Shown one piece after another: positions 1-8,483 of a stretch of 64,000 nt of DNA. Made by a program: the position numbers and the translations under genes. The notes below the pieces were generated by a model. That model was not told where the DNA came from, did no database searches, and was given only the letters and a program-made list of their open reading frames with translations. Each line of letters begins with the position of its first letter. The stretch's first letter is position 1. The DNA is from Bacteroidaceae bacterium (GTDB taxonomy: Bacteria > Bacteroidota > Bacteroidia > Bacteroidales > Bacteroidaceae). The stretch is from the NCBI GenBank assembly GCA_017557635.1, contig JAFYYH010000021.1:46363-110362 (forward strand), written 5' to 3'.

Positions 1-141
1 ACACTTGGGCTGAATAATACGCTTGTACGCAGGTATCCGGTCGGAGTGTCCGCGCTCCACGCAAGTGCGGGGGTATTTTGGGACACTACGACATAACAAT
101 ACGTTTGCACGCAGAAAACGCGTCGTAACGTCCGTGTATTT
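1..141. repeat. REP-like repeat, left copy beside RAYT-1
   Basis: This stretch matches 1119-1258 in the same orientation; over the first 77 bases I count 7 differences (about 91 percent identity). It holds two imperfect palindromes. The first runs from AATACGC at 16-22 to the GGTATT near 72-77, with an internal GGAG/CTCC stem around 43-58. The second runs from AATACG near 97 to CGTGTATT near 133-140. Bases 1-13 are identical to the last 13 bases of the transposase gene, including its TGA, so this copy carries the tail of a RAYT reading frame. It may be the end of another RAYT copy lying to the left of the window. Confidence 0.8.
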
Positions 142-170
142 GGCCGCCCCAACCATTATTGTTAGATTTG
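139..170 (+). promoter_or_regulatory. RAYT-1 promoter (Bacteroidetes type)
   Basis: TTTG at 139-142, a 20-nt spacer and TAGATTTG at 163-170 match the Bacteroidetes sigma-ABfr consensus (TTTG, then TAnnTTTG). The gene starts 28 bases downstream. The -33 box is formed by the last bases of the second palindrome of the left repeat, so the repeat supplies part of the promoter. Confidence 0.65.
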
Positions 171-198
171 CGGAAACACTATCCTAGTACCAATTGTT

Positions 199-1131
199 AT
201 GAGAAATCTCTACCATCTGTGTGTAGCATCACACAACGAAGTCCTTTTCAGGGATGAGTCTGATTTTCTGGCGTTTACAAACCTGATGGCGCTGGCTGCG
301 TACAAGACAAATGAGGAGTTACTGGCCGATGCGCTTATGTCAACCCACTATCATCTGGCGGTCATGTCGCATGATCCGGCCCCATTTATATCCAGTCTGC
401 GGCACAGTTACGGCCGATACTTCAACTACAAATACAATCGAACGGGCAGACTCGGCCCCAAGGGGTTCTTCCAGACCCGGATAGACGGAATGAAGCACCG
501 AAACGCCGCATTGAGTTACATCCTGAGGAATGGGCTGCACCATGCGCAAAGCCCGACCCCGTTCGGTTACAGGCACTGTACCATCAATTCCGTTTTTAAC
601 AAGGAGATGGGCCGAAGCAAGGAACGCCACCTTATTACCTCCCGGTCGGAGATTGCAACGTACTTACCCCGACATGCGGTATTTCCCGATCATTATGTAA
701 TGAATGAAGACGGTGTATTCCTTCGCGAATCATTTATGGAGATACCACAGCTGGAATTGTTGTTCGTAACTCCGCGAGGATTCCTGTATCAGATGAACCG
801 ATTGTCCGATGAAGTCTGGCAAAAAGAACAGTTGGAAGAGAACCCGAACGAACCGCCTGTCACGTTGAATACCATTGAACGTCCGTTTGACAAGAAGAGC
901 GTACTTTCGATGCTGGAATGTGAGAAGGGTTTCAAGTACGATGCGTCCAAAATGAATGATGTCGCGGTGTGTGACATCATTGATAATCAGCTGATCAAAC
1001 GATATAAGAAGGCGTCAGTATACGCCCTTGACGAAACGCAGAAAAACAAGATCGCACAGGTGCTTAAAAACGATTTCCGCATCCCCCAGTACCAGATAAA
1101 CCGATGCCTGGTATGTGGACACTTGGGCTGA
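199..1131 (+). CDS. REP-associated Y1/HUH transposase (RAYT-1)
   Basis: 310 residues. The N-terminal half is a Y1_Tnp (IS200-like) HUH nuclease domain: the metal-binding HxH is His50-Tyr-His52 and the likely catalytic tyrosine lies in the YGRYFNYKYNR stretch (Tyr71 or Tyr74). LRNGLHH near residues 110-116 is shared with the second RAYT in this window. The C-terminal 90 or so residues form an extra domain, also shared with RAYT-2 (IID, then Q..RCL near the end). No tnpB or iscB partner is nearby. The gene sits alone between two direct REP-like repeats, and the right repeat starts within its last codons, which is the usual layout of single-copy domesticated RAYTs that process REP hairpins as single strands. 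Activity on these repeats is inferred from the family. Confidence 0.85.
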   Translation: MRNLYHLCVASHNEVLFRDESDFLAFTNLMALAAYKTNEELLADALMSTHYHLAVMSHDPAPFISSLRHSYGRYFNYKYNRTGRLGPKGFFQTRIDGMKHRNAALSYILRNGLHHAQSPTPFGYRHCTINSVFNKEMGRSKERHLITSRSEIATYLPRHAVFPDHYVMNEDGVFLRESFMEIPQLELLFVTPRGFLYQMNRLSDEVWQKEQLEENPNEPPVTLNTIERPFDKKSVLSMLECEKGFKYDASKMNDVAVCDIIDNQLIKRYKKASVYALDETQKNKIAQVLKNDFRIPQYQINRCLVCGHLG

Positions 1132-1258
1132 ATAATACGCTTGCACGCGGGTTTACGGTCGGAGCGTCCGCGCTCCACGCAGGTGCGGGCGTATTAATGG
1201 ACGCTTGGACAACACAATACGCTCGTACACGGAAAACACGTTGAAGCGTCCACGCACC
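1119..1258. repeat. REP-like repeat, right copy beside RAYT-1
   Basis: Direct copy of 1-141. The first palindrome spans 1134-1195 (AATACGC at 1134-1140, GCGTATT at 1189-1195) with an inner GGAGC/GCTCC stem. A second, weaker AATACGC-led unit begins near 1222. The repeat begins inside the last four codons of RAYT-1. It contains ACGCAGGTGC followed by GCGTATT (1178-1195), the same core found in the inverted repeats around the second RAYT. Confidence 0.8.
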
Positions 1259-1326
1259 ATGCGGAAAACGTCCCCACAACGCAAAAGAAAATAGCGCTGT
1301 ACGATAGAGGTTTCGGTTATTATGAC

Positions 1327-1334
1327 TACCTTTG
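1327..1334 (+). promoter_or_regulatory. -7 element for xylB-GH8 unit
   Basis: TACCTTTG matches TAnnTTTG, 52 bases before the xylB start. No clear -33 box is visible at the usual distance, so the promoter may need an activator. Confidence 0.45.
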
Positions 1335-1385
1335 TTTGCCCTAATGCAAAGCAAGGAAAATTACAATCAATTATAAGGAAAAACT

Positions 1386-2864
1386 ATGTATCTGTTAGGT
1401 TATGACATAGGCAGCTCTTCAGTGAAGTGCAGTCTTGTAGATGCCCAGAACGGCAGTTGCGTTGCAACCGCGTTCGCCCCAAAGAGTGAAGCACCCATTA
1501 AAGCAGTCAACCCCGGATGGGCTGAGCAGAACCCTGAAGACTGGTGGTCATACCTCAAGGCAGCCACTGCCGATGTAATGTCACAGTGCAAGGTCGATGT
1601 CAAGGACATCAAGGCCATCGGAATCTCCTATCAGATGCACGGACTGGTGTGCGTTGACAAGAACCAGAAGGTACTTCGCCCCGCCATCATATGGTGTGAC
1701 TCCCGCGCAGTAGGCATCGGCGAGAACGCATTCCAGGAACTGGGCCGTTCACAGTGCCTCACCCACCTGCTCAACACCCCCGGCAACTTCACAGCCTCAA
1801 AACTGGCATGGGTAAAGCAGAACGAACCCAAGATCTTTGACAAGATCGACAAGATCATGCTCCCCGGTGACTACATCGCAATGCGTCTGACCGGCGAGAT
1901 CGCAACCACAATATCAGGCCTGAGTGAAGGTATGTTCTGGGACTTCCAGACCGGCAAGGTTGCCGACTTCCTGCTTGATTTCTACGGAATACCCCGCACT
2001 TTCATACCCAACATCGTTCCCACCTTCGCAGAGCAGGGCCGTCTGACCGCCGCCGCTGCCAAGGAACTGAACCTGGCCGAGGGCACACCCGTTACCTACC
2101 GTGCCGGTGACCAGCCCAACAACGCCCTTTCACTGAACGTATTCGAGCCCGGTGAAATCGCCTCAACCGCAGGTACATCAGGTGTTGTATACGGTGTGAA
2201 CGGTGAGATCAGTTACGATCCCAAGTCAAGAGTGAACACATTCGCCCACGTAAACCACAAGACCGGTTTCAACCGTCTGGGTATCCTACTCTGCATCAAC
2301 GGTACAGGTATCCTCAATGCGTGGATGAAGCGCAACATAGTACCCGAGGGTATCGGTTATGCCGAGATGAACGACCTGGCCGCCCAGGCACCCATCGGTG
2401 CAGCAGGCGTATCAGTACTGCCTTTCGGTAACGGTGCCGAGCGTGTTCTTGAGAACAAGGAGCGCGGCTGCAGCTTCAACGGTGTGAACTTCAACATCCA
2501 CAACCGCTCACATCTGCTTCGTGCAGCTCAGGAAGGTATCGTATTCTCATTCAAATACGGTATCGAGATAATGGAGGATATGGGTATGCCCGTGAACAAG
2601 ATTCACGCCGGCAACGCCAACATGTTCCTCAGCCCGCTCTTCCGCGACACTCTGGCCGGTGTAACCGGTGCCACCATCGAACTTTACGACACAGACGGTT
2701 CAATAGGTGCAGCCAAGGGTGCAGGTATGGGAGCCCACATCTACAATGACCACAACGAGGCCTTCGCATCACTGCAGAAAATCCGTGTCATCGAGCCTAA
2801 GGCTTCCGATATGCCCGCTTACGATGAGGCATACCAGCTCTGGAAATCATACATTCAACAATAA
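1386..2864 (+). CDS. xylB: Xylulokinase
   Basis: 492 residues, normal length for FGGY-family xylulokinases, which phosphorylate D-xylulose with ATP to xylulose 5-phosphate for the pentose phosphate pathway. The N-terminal ATPase-fold domain opens with YDIGSSSVKCSLVD (residues 6-19), followed by the YQMHGLV and IIWCDSRA motifs typical of xylulokinases. The likely catalytic base is Asp242 in RAGDQPNNAL, followed by the glycine-rich STAGTSGVVYG segment. It is cytoplasmic, with no signal peptide. It lies 20 bp before the GH8 exo-oligoxylanase and close to a xylan PUL, which supports xylulose rather than another sugar. A xylose isomerase is not in the window. Confidence 0.93.
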   Translation: MYLLGYDIGSSSVKCSLVDAQNGSCVATAFAPKSEAPIKAVNPGWAEQNPEDWWSYLKAATADVMSQCKVDVKDIKAIGISYQMHGLVCVDKNQKVLRPAIIWCDSRAVGIGENAFQELGRSQCLTHLLNTPGNFTASKLAWVKQNEPKIFDKIDKIMLPGDYIAMRLTGEIATTISGLSEGMFWDFQTGKVADFLLDFYGIPRTFIPNIVPTFAEQGRLTAAAAKELNLAEGTPVTYRAGDQPNNALSLNVFEPGEIASTAGTSGVVYGVNGEISYDPKSRVNTFAHVNHKTGFNRLGILLCINGTGILNAWMKRNIVPEGIGYAEMNDLAAQAPIGAAGVSVLPFGNGAERVLENKERGCSFNGVNFNIHNRSHLLRAAQEGIVFSFKYGIEIMEDMGMPVNKIHAGNANMFLSPLFRDTLAGVTGATIELYDTDGSIGAAKGAGMGAHIYNDHNEAFASLQKIRVIEPKASDMPAYDEAYQLWKSYIQQ

Positions 2865-2884
2865 AAAGCCAAATTACTGACAAA

Positions 2885-4177
2885 ATGAGAACAAACAAGA
2901 CAACCACGATCATTATGGCTGCCCTCTGCTTAGTCCTGGGCATTGCCGCATGTTCATCATCCAAGAGTGCATCCAAACTGGCTCCCGCCAAGAAGGGATA
3001 CGCCGAGACCGGAAAGTACCGCAACTACCTTAAGGAACTCGGTTTCAGCCAGGAGGAGATTGACGGAAAGATTCAGGAAATCTACTCAGTCATATTCGAG
3101 GGTGAAGGAGCCGCTTACCACGATGTTGACGTTGAGGTTGACGGCAAGATGATACCCATGGGTTACATATCGGACGTAAAGAACAACGACGTTCGTACCG
3201 AGGGCCAGTCATACGCAATGATGATAGCTGTCCAGCTGGACAAACCTGAATTATTCAACAGAGTATGGCGCTGGTCAAAGCACTATATGCGTCACAACGA
3301 GGACGGTCCCTCACACGGTCTGTTTGCATGGTCATGCCGTACCAACGGCCGCCGCACATCAAACGGATCAGCCAGTGACGGTGAGCTCTACTACGTAACC
3401 GACCTTCTGCTGGCATCACGCCGCTGGGGAAGCTATGAGGAGTTCAACTACCTGGCCGAGGCACAGGAGCTGCTTAACGACCTCTTCTCAAAGGACGGTA
3501 CAGGTGGTGTAACCAACATCATCAACATGGAGAAGAAGCTCATCAACTTCTGCCCCGATGTTCGTTCAAACGAGTGGACCGATCCTTCATATCACCTGCC
3601 CGCATTCTATGAAATCTGGGCCGAGACTGCCAAGGACGGTCGTGAGGCAATCTACCGCGAGCTGGCTGACAGCGCACGTGCATACCTGCACCGCGCCTGC
3701 GACCCTGTTACCGGTATCAACCCCGACCAGAGCCAGTTTGACGGTACTCCCAACCGCGGCAGCGAGTTCCACTATGACTCATGGCGCGTTCCTATGAACA
3801 TCGCTATGGACTTCACATGGTACCACAAGGATGCTCAGTGGCAGACCGAGTATGCCACCAAGTTCCAGAACACCATCCTGGGCCGCTACGGCATCACCGA
3901 GTTCCCCGATCAGTTCGCACTCAACGGTGACGTATCAGCACGTCCCATGGGCGGCGGCCGCTGGCGTCCCAACCTGCGTCACTCAATCGGTTTTGTAGGC
4001 ACCATGGCCACCACAGCCCTGATGTGTGACAGCGAGTACAACCAGGAACTGGTAAAGCATATGTTCTCACTCAAGCACGAGCCCTATGAGGACGGCTACT
4101 ACGATGTATACTACGACGGTTTGATTTACCTTTTCGCCCTGTTGCACCTTAGCGGCAACTATCGCATGAACTGGTAA
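2885..4177 (+). CDS. GH8 reducing-end xylose-releasing exo-oligoxylanase, lipoprotein
   Basis: 430 residues. A lipoprotein signal ends at Cys23 (GIAACSSS), so the enzyme is membrane anchored. The rest is a GH8 (alpha/alpha)6 barrel close to Rex enzymes, which cut single xyloses from the reducing end of xylo-oligosaccharides (EC 3.2.1.156). Glu106 in DVRTEGQSYAMM fits the general acid, Asp165 in SDGELYYVT fits the conserved substrate-site acid, and Asp298 in YDSWRVPMN fits the general base of Rex. The substrate is inferred from motif similarity and from xylB next door; GH8 also holds cellulases and chitosanases, but the ASRRWG and RTEGQSY forms favour Rex. Confidence 0.88.
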   Translation: MRTNKTTTIIMAALCLVLGIAACSSSKSASKLAPAKKGYAETGKYRNYLKELGFSQEEIDGKIQEIYSVIFEGEGAAYHDVDVEVDGKMIPMGYISDVKNNDVRTEGQSYAMMIAVQLDKPELFNRVWRWSKHYMRHNEDGPSHGLFAWSCRTNGRRTSNGSASDGELYYVTDLLLASRRWGSYEEFNYLAEAQELLNDLFSKDGTGGVTNIINMEKKLINFCPDVRSNEWTDPSYHLPAFYEIWAETAKDGREAIYRELADSARAYLHRACDPVTGINPDQSQFDGTPNRGSEFHYDSWRVPMNIAMDFTWYHKDAQWQTEYATKFQNTILGRYGITEFPDQFALNGDVSARPMGGGRWRPNLRHSIGFVGTMATTALMCDSEYNQELVKHMFSLKHEPYEDGYYDVYYDGLIYLFALLHLSGNYRMNW

Positions 4178-4198
4178 AATATACAGATACCATACGGA

Positions 4199-4238
4199 GC
4201 GTCCCGGCCATTTTGTTTTGGTCGGGACGTTCTTTTTT
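4199..4238 (+). terminator. Terminator after the GH8 gene
   Basis: A 10-bp stem (CGTCCCGGCC against GGTCGGGACG, one G-U pair) with a T-rich loop is followed by TTCTTTTTT. Confidence 0.85.
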
Positions 4239-4282
4239 ACAAAAAAACAACTGCCGATAGCTTCGCTTTCTAAAATTCTTGT

Positions 4283-4384
4283 TATCTTTACGCGCTATAT
4301 AAGTACATGCGTACATACGCGCGAGCGAGCGCATATACTTAGGTACCAGACCCTAATAGGACTAAATAATTAATAACCAAAGAT
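4283..4384 (+). promoter_or_regulatory. -7-like element and long leader of the fasciclin gene
   Basis: TATCTTTA at 4283-4290 resembles TAnnTTTG. The transcript would start with a roughly 90-nt leader. Bases 4290-4337 are an alternating purine-pyrimidine, CG-rich tract that can pair imperfectly with itself (AAGTACATGCG against CGCATATACTT). Confidence 0.4.
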
Positions 4385-6640
4385 ATGAAAATCAACAAAA
4401 GACTGTTCAGAAAGTCAGTACTGGCCGTTGCAGCCATCGCATTCCTCGGATTGGGAGTATCCTGTAAAGATCTCTGGAGCGAGCAGCACCCGGGTACTTA
4501 CTACACAAACAATGGTGAAACTGTAGCCGACTACCTTACCGGTAGGGTTAAGAATCACGGTGATTATTCTTACTTCATCGCCATCCTGGAGAAGGCTGAG
4601 CTTTGGGGTCAGATGAGAACCTACGGCACATACACCTGCTTTGCCCCTGATGACAAAGCCATGCAGGCATACTTCGACGAGAGACGTGCCGAAGCCCCCA
4701 ACGACTCAGTACGCACTGTATTTGCAAGCCTTGAAAATGTTCTGCAGAACCGCAAGCTTTGCGATACCATCGCACGCACCCACCTGTTCAACAACGCCAT
4801 GTATGCTTCAGATTTGAACGGTGACGGAGTTCTCCAGCATCCTAACATGCTTGACCGTTATGTAACATACAACTCATTCCCCGATTCAACTGATAAGGTT
4901 GTTGATGCAAACGGCAATGTGATTAAGGCTCATGACGGTACAGATTCCGTCAACATCAAACTGAAGTACCTCATCAACATGCAGGCATCACTTATCAAGA
5001 CCGATGACTCTGTACAGAACGGTGTTGTACACAAGGTTGACAAGGTTATCCGTTCTTCAAATCAGTTCCTCCCCGGTCTGATGAAGGAGAACCCCAACCT
5101 CACAATATTCTACGGAGCTCTTGTATCCACAAAACTCATCAACAAGATGGAGGGTGTCTATTTTGATGAGACTTATCCCGCAATTGATTATGAGTGGACC
5201 GAGCAGGCTCTCCGTGACAACTATGCCGGACTTCACAAGAACGAGACAGCATTCGAAACCGGTGATAACGCAGACCGCATTGCTTACCCCGAAAAACGTG
5301 AGTTCAAGTTCACGATGTTCGTAATGCCTGATACCGCTCTTGCAACATACAGTGACAATTACTGGTCAGGTGGTATTAAAGATGTAAATGATCTGCGTGA
5401 GTATGCCAAGAAGGTATATAACGATGCCGAGCACATCAACGATGCAGACTCTCTGCCTACCAGCCCGCTGTATCAGCTTATCGCTTATCATATCCTGCCG
5501 TGCTGGCTCTCATATGACCAGTTCAACACCCGTCAGATTCAGTTGCGTCAGCGTCACCTCCATTTCCAGGAGCATGACATGGAGGACTTCTTCGAGACCA
5601 TGCTTCCTCACTCAATCATGCGTATAAGCACTCCTTACCCCACCAACGAGAACCCGCTGGGTATCTTCATCAACCGTCGTGGTACTATCACAACCGGTCT
5701 GATTTCCGAGGGTGTAAGAATTGCTCAGAATGCAAGTGAGTATAATCTGCCGGGCAGCCTGACCAACATCTGCGTAAACGGCGGATACCATTACATCAAC
5801 AAGCTTCTTGTATATGATGATTTCACCCGCAATACCGCACTCCAGTGCCGTATGAGAATCATGTGCTGCACTCTGTCACCTGACTTCATCAACAGCCGCG
5901 GCCGTGGCCGTCTGAACGGTGAGACCAACATCAAGAATATTGACAAGATGTCAATGGCATACAAGATGGGTTATTGCACCAACTTCCTGTGGGTTGAGGA
6001 TCAGACCAAGTTCTTTGTAAGATATCGTGACGCAAGTTTCGGAACATATAACGGTGATGAGCTCACAATCCGCGGTAGTTATGACCTCGCATTCAAACTG
6101 CCTCCTGTACCTGCCGACGGTACTTATGAGATCCGTGTATGGAACAACTCTCTTGCCAGCAGCGGCCGTGGTGACCGTGGTATCGTTCAGTTCTACCTGC
6201 ACCAGTACAATCCTGTAGAGGATGCCAATACATACTGGCGTAACTGGAAGTGGGATCCGCAGGGTATTCCTGTTGACCTTCGCTTAGGTGGTAGTGATTC
6301 ACGTATCGGTATGGTACCTGACAATGATGACAGATACAGTGGAATGTCTGCAACTCAGGTGGAAGAGGCCATTAAACTCAACGACCGTGCTATGCGTATC
6401 CGTGGCTTCCTTAAGGCTCCGGATTCATACACCAGCGGTTCATCAACAGACTACAGCGGTGATCCTATCCGTGTAGATGAGAACTGCTACCGCAAGATCA
6501 TGTCCAATGAATATCTCAAGGCCGACAACGACTATTGGGTTCGTATGCGTCAGGTTTATGAGGAGGACGGTGTATTCCCGTTCAGCTTCATCGAGATTGT
6601 ACCTAAGAGCGTATATGAGGGTGCCGAGGATCAGCATTGA
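4385..6640 (+). CDS. Fasciclin (FAS1)-domain surface lipoprotein
   Basis: 751 residues. A lipoprotein signal ends at about Cys27 (LGVSCKDLW). The N-terminal region carries a FAS1-like unit (TYTCFAPDDKAM near residue 80, then a HLFNN segment and VVHKVDKVI), and a second, degenerate unit follows (FTMFVMPDTAL, then LIAYHILPCWLS near residues 315-380). The C-terminal third looks like a beta-rich carbohydrate- or ligand-binding domain. FAS1 domains mediate adhesion and ligand binding; in Bacteroidetes such lipoproteins often accompany SusC/SusD pairs. This gene stands alone between xylB-GH8 and the ECF operon, opposite to the PUL, and resembles the two PUL fasciclin proteins. The exact ligand cannot be read from sequence. 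Confidence 0.75.
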   Translation: MKINKRLFRKSVLAVAAIAFLGLGVSCKDLWSEQHPGTYYTNNGETVADYLTGRVKNHGDYSYFIAILEKAELWGQMRTYGTYTCFAPDDKAMQAYFDERRAEAPNDSVRTVFASLENVLQNRKLCDTIARTHLFNNAMYASDLNGDGVLQHPNMLDRYVTYNSFPDSTDKVVDANGNVIKAHDGTDSVNIKLKYLINMQASLIKTDDSVQNGVVHKVDKVIRSSNQFLPGLMKENPNLTIFYGALVSTKLINKMEGVYFDETYPAIDYEWTEQALRDNYAGLHKNETAFETGDNADRIAYPEKREFKFTMFVMPDTALATYSDNYWSGGIKDVNDLREYAKKVYNDAEHINDADSLPTSPLYQLIAYHILPCWLSYDQFNTRQIQLRQRHLHFQEHDMEDFFETMLPHSIMRISTPYPTNENPLGIFINRRGTITTGLISEGVRIAQNASEYNLPGSLTNICVNGGYHYINKLLVYDDFTRNTALQCRMRIMCCTLSPDFINSRGRGRLNGETNIKNIDKMSMAYKMGYCTNFLWVEDQTKFFVRYRDASFGTYNGDELTIRGSYDLAFKLPPVPADGTYEIRVWNNSLASSGRGDRGIVQFYLHQYNPVEDANTYWRNWKWDPQGIPVDLRLGGSDSRIGMVPDNDDRYSGMSATQVEEAIKLNDRAMRIRGFLKAPDSYTSGSSTDYSGDPIRVDENCYRKIMSNEYLKADNDYWVRMRQVYEEDGVFPFSFIEIVPKSVYEGAEDQH

Positions 6641-6657
6641 TCCCCGCCCCCTTACAT

Positions 6658-6695
6658 AAAAAAATATCGGAGCAGAAATGCTCCGATATTTTTTT
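6658..6695. terminator. Bidirectional terminator between convergent genes
   Basis: A perfect 11-bp stem, ATATCGGAGCA with GAAA loop, is flanked by A-run and T-run, so it can stop transcription on both strands between the fasciclin gene and the sigma-factor operon. Confidence 0.9.
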
Positions 6696-6717
6696 GTCTA
6701 TCAGTTGAAGATTTTGA

Positions 6718-7515
6718 TTAACGTGTTCCTCCCGGACGGAACTGTTGACCGGGTATTTGCTGGCCGTTCTGCTGGCCACCTCTCTGAGGATTAAATCCAG
6801 GACCGAAACCGGGACCGAACTGTCCGGGCTGACCAGTCTGAGGGAATTGTCCCTGAGGGCCAAAAGGCTGGCCCTGAGGAGCGAACTGCTGGCGGCGCTG
6901 CTGCCACAGGCTGTCGCGGTTCTCAAAGCGTCTGCGGTTCTCCTGCATACGACGTATCATTGCAGTATCAGGCTGACCCCAGTTCTTCCAGTAGTTCTCC
7001 CACCACTGCTGCTGCTGTTCATCGGCCTGCTGCATTTCACGCTGACGGTGACGCTGGAAATCAAACATATGGGGCTGCATCATGAACTGCGGGTTCATCA
7101 TGTTCCACTGACCCATCACCTGGAACTGACGCTCATTATGTATACGGGTCTGCTCTGATCTTTCGCCCCAAACCTTCTGGCCAAGCTCCCACTGAGCAAT
7201 ACCCACTTTCTGGCGGGTAGAGTCAGGCAGAGCCTTGTCTAGTTTCTGCATATAGCTGGAGTTTATCTCCTGCCAACGCTTCATGTAATCACGTGATTCA
7301 GGCTTGAGTTCACGATTCAGTTTAACCAACTGCTCGTTATACTCAATGTAGATCTTAGCAAACTTCTCGTACTCTTTCTTAGTGAGATTTGCATTCTCCT
7401 TTATGAAACGCAGGGACGCATTGATCATCTGCTCGTCCCTGTCCTGCGCCATAACTGACGGAGAGGTCAGGAGCAAACCTGCCAGAATCAACAATGCTGT
7501 CCAACGCTTTTTCAT
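6718..7515 (-). CDS. Secreted Gln/Pro/Gly-rich protein of the ECF operon
   Basis: 265 residues. A signal peptide ends near MAQ (residue 24). Residues 25-120 are helical and charged with regular Leu/Tyr spacing, reminiscent of Spy/CpxP-type periplasmic proteins. Residues 130-180 are rich in Met, Gln, Trp and Arg. The last 55 residues are a disordered tail of repeated QFGP, QGQ and PGQ motifs. It is the third gene after the sigma factor and anti-sigma candidate, 2 bp after the latter. A periplasmic stress sensor or chaperone that tunes the sigma system is a reasonable inference, but I do not recognise a named family. Confidence 0.6.
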   Translation of the reverse strand: MKKRWTALLILAGLLLTSPSVMAQDRDEQMINASLRFIKENANLTKKEYEKFAKIYIEYNEQLVKLNRELKPESRDYMKRWQEINSSYMQKLDKALPDSTRQKVGIAQWELGQKVWGERSEQTRIHNERQFQVMGQWNMMNPQFMMQPHMFDFQRHRQREMQQADEQQQQWWENYWKNWGQPDTAMIRRMQENRRRFENRDSLWQQRRQQFAPQGQPFGPQGQFPQTGQPGQFGPGFGPGFNPQRGGQQNGQQIPGQQFRPGGTR

Positions 7516-7517
7516 AA

Positions 7518-7844
7518 TCAGTTGCCGTAGTAGTTGCTCATCATTGAATAGACGCCAAGTTCATCGGCTGTCATATTCTGCAACACCTCATCCACGCTTG
7601 CGCACTGTGAGATGCTGTCATAGTCGGGAATATCAATCCCGCCACCAAAGGGATGCAGGAACAGCAGTGCAACTGCAGCCACGCTTGCTGCGCTTGCGAA
7701 CAGAGCAACAATCCTGCGCTCTACGCGATGCTTGCGCTGCTTTCCAATCTGGGCTACGACACGTTCTGTCATGTCGTCAAGGAAATGCTCAGGCATTCTG
7801 TAAGGCATTTCTCTGCTTAAACTTTCCAGATCAAAATCTTTCAT
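7518..7844 (-). CDS. Putative single-span anti-sigma factor
   Basis: 108 residues. The cytoplasmic N-terminus (about 1-42) includes PYRMPEHFLDDM, a form seen in small Bacteroidales anti-sigma-like proteins. One transmembrane helix follows at about 45-64, then a short periplasmic tail with ADELGVYSMMSNYYG. The start overlaps the stop of the ECF gene by 4 bp, so the two are probably translationally coupled. Role inferred from operon position and topology; there is no zinc-binding HxxxCxxC motif. Confidence 0.6.
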   Translation of the reverse strand: MKDFDLESLSREMPYRMPEHFLDDMTERVVAQIGKQRKHRVERRIVALFASAASVAAVALLFLHPFGGGIDIPDYDSISQCASVDEVLQNMTADELGVYSMMSNYYGN

Positions 7845-8431
7845 AACTGATGTTCTAAAATATAATCCTTTATCTTCTGTACTGCGTAATGATAGTTGGT
7901 CTTAAGCGTATTCACACTGTCTCCTACTATCTGGTGAATCTCCTCATAACTCTTGTCATCGTAATATCTGAGGTTAAACACCATCTTCTGCTTGGCCGGC
8001 AGGAGTGCAATTGCCTCCTGGAGGAGTATCAGAGTCTCATCGGCATCCGGACTTGCTTCCTCTCGTACGCTGTCCTTAAGCGAGTCGCCCAAATCATCGA
8101 CCGACATAGTGAAACCGGAACGGTTCTTGAGCAGTTTAAGACTCTCATTTGTCGCTATCTTATAGAGCCATGATGAAAGCGGATACTCGTTGGAGTACGT
8201 ACTCCTGTACTTATATACGTTTATCATTGTCTCCTGAAGACAGTCCTCCGCATCATCATGGGCCACCACCATTCGGCGAATGTGCCAATATAACGGCTCT
8301 CCGTATTTCTTCATGATGAGGCGTACGGCCTCCTCTACGTGATTATCATCACATAGCAGACGGGCAATGGATTCGTCGCTAACTGAAAGAGATCCTTGGC
8401 TGTTCACTATGCTATCTTCCTCACGTTTCAT
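7841..8431 (-). CDS. ECF-type RNA polymerase sigma factor
   Basis: 196 residues. Region 2 lies near residues 40-110 (HDDAEDCLQETMINVYKY, then SSWLYKIATNESLKLL). Region 4 lies near 130-190 (LPAKQKMVFNLRYYDDKSYEEI followed by a helix-turn-helix with VNTLKTNYHYAVQKI). Region 3 is absent, as in ECF factors. It is the first gene of a three-gene unit with the anti-sigma candidate and a secreted protein. It lies just beyond the PUL; whether it regulates the PUL or a general envelope response cannot be told from sequence. Confidence 0.9.
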   Translation of the reverse strand: MKREEDSIVNSQGSLSVSDESIARLLCDDNHVEEAVRLIMKKYGEPLYWHIRRMVVAHDDAEDCLQETMINVYKYRSTYSNEYPLSSWLYKIATNESLKLLKNRSGFTMSVDDLGDSLKDSVREEASPDADETLILLQEAIALLPAKQKMVFNLRYYDDKSYEEIHQIVGDSVNTLKTNYHYAVQKIKDYILEHQL

Positions 8432-8483
8432 CCTTAATATATCGGATAGGTGCAGAAGTTAAATTATTATACTATTTTAACTG

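Noticed and set aside
1-1258. IS200/IS605 element or CRISPR-type array
   Set aside because: No tnpB or iscB gene, and the repeats are two palindromic copies about 1.1 kb apart, not short repeats with spacers.
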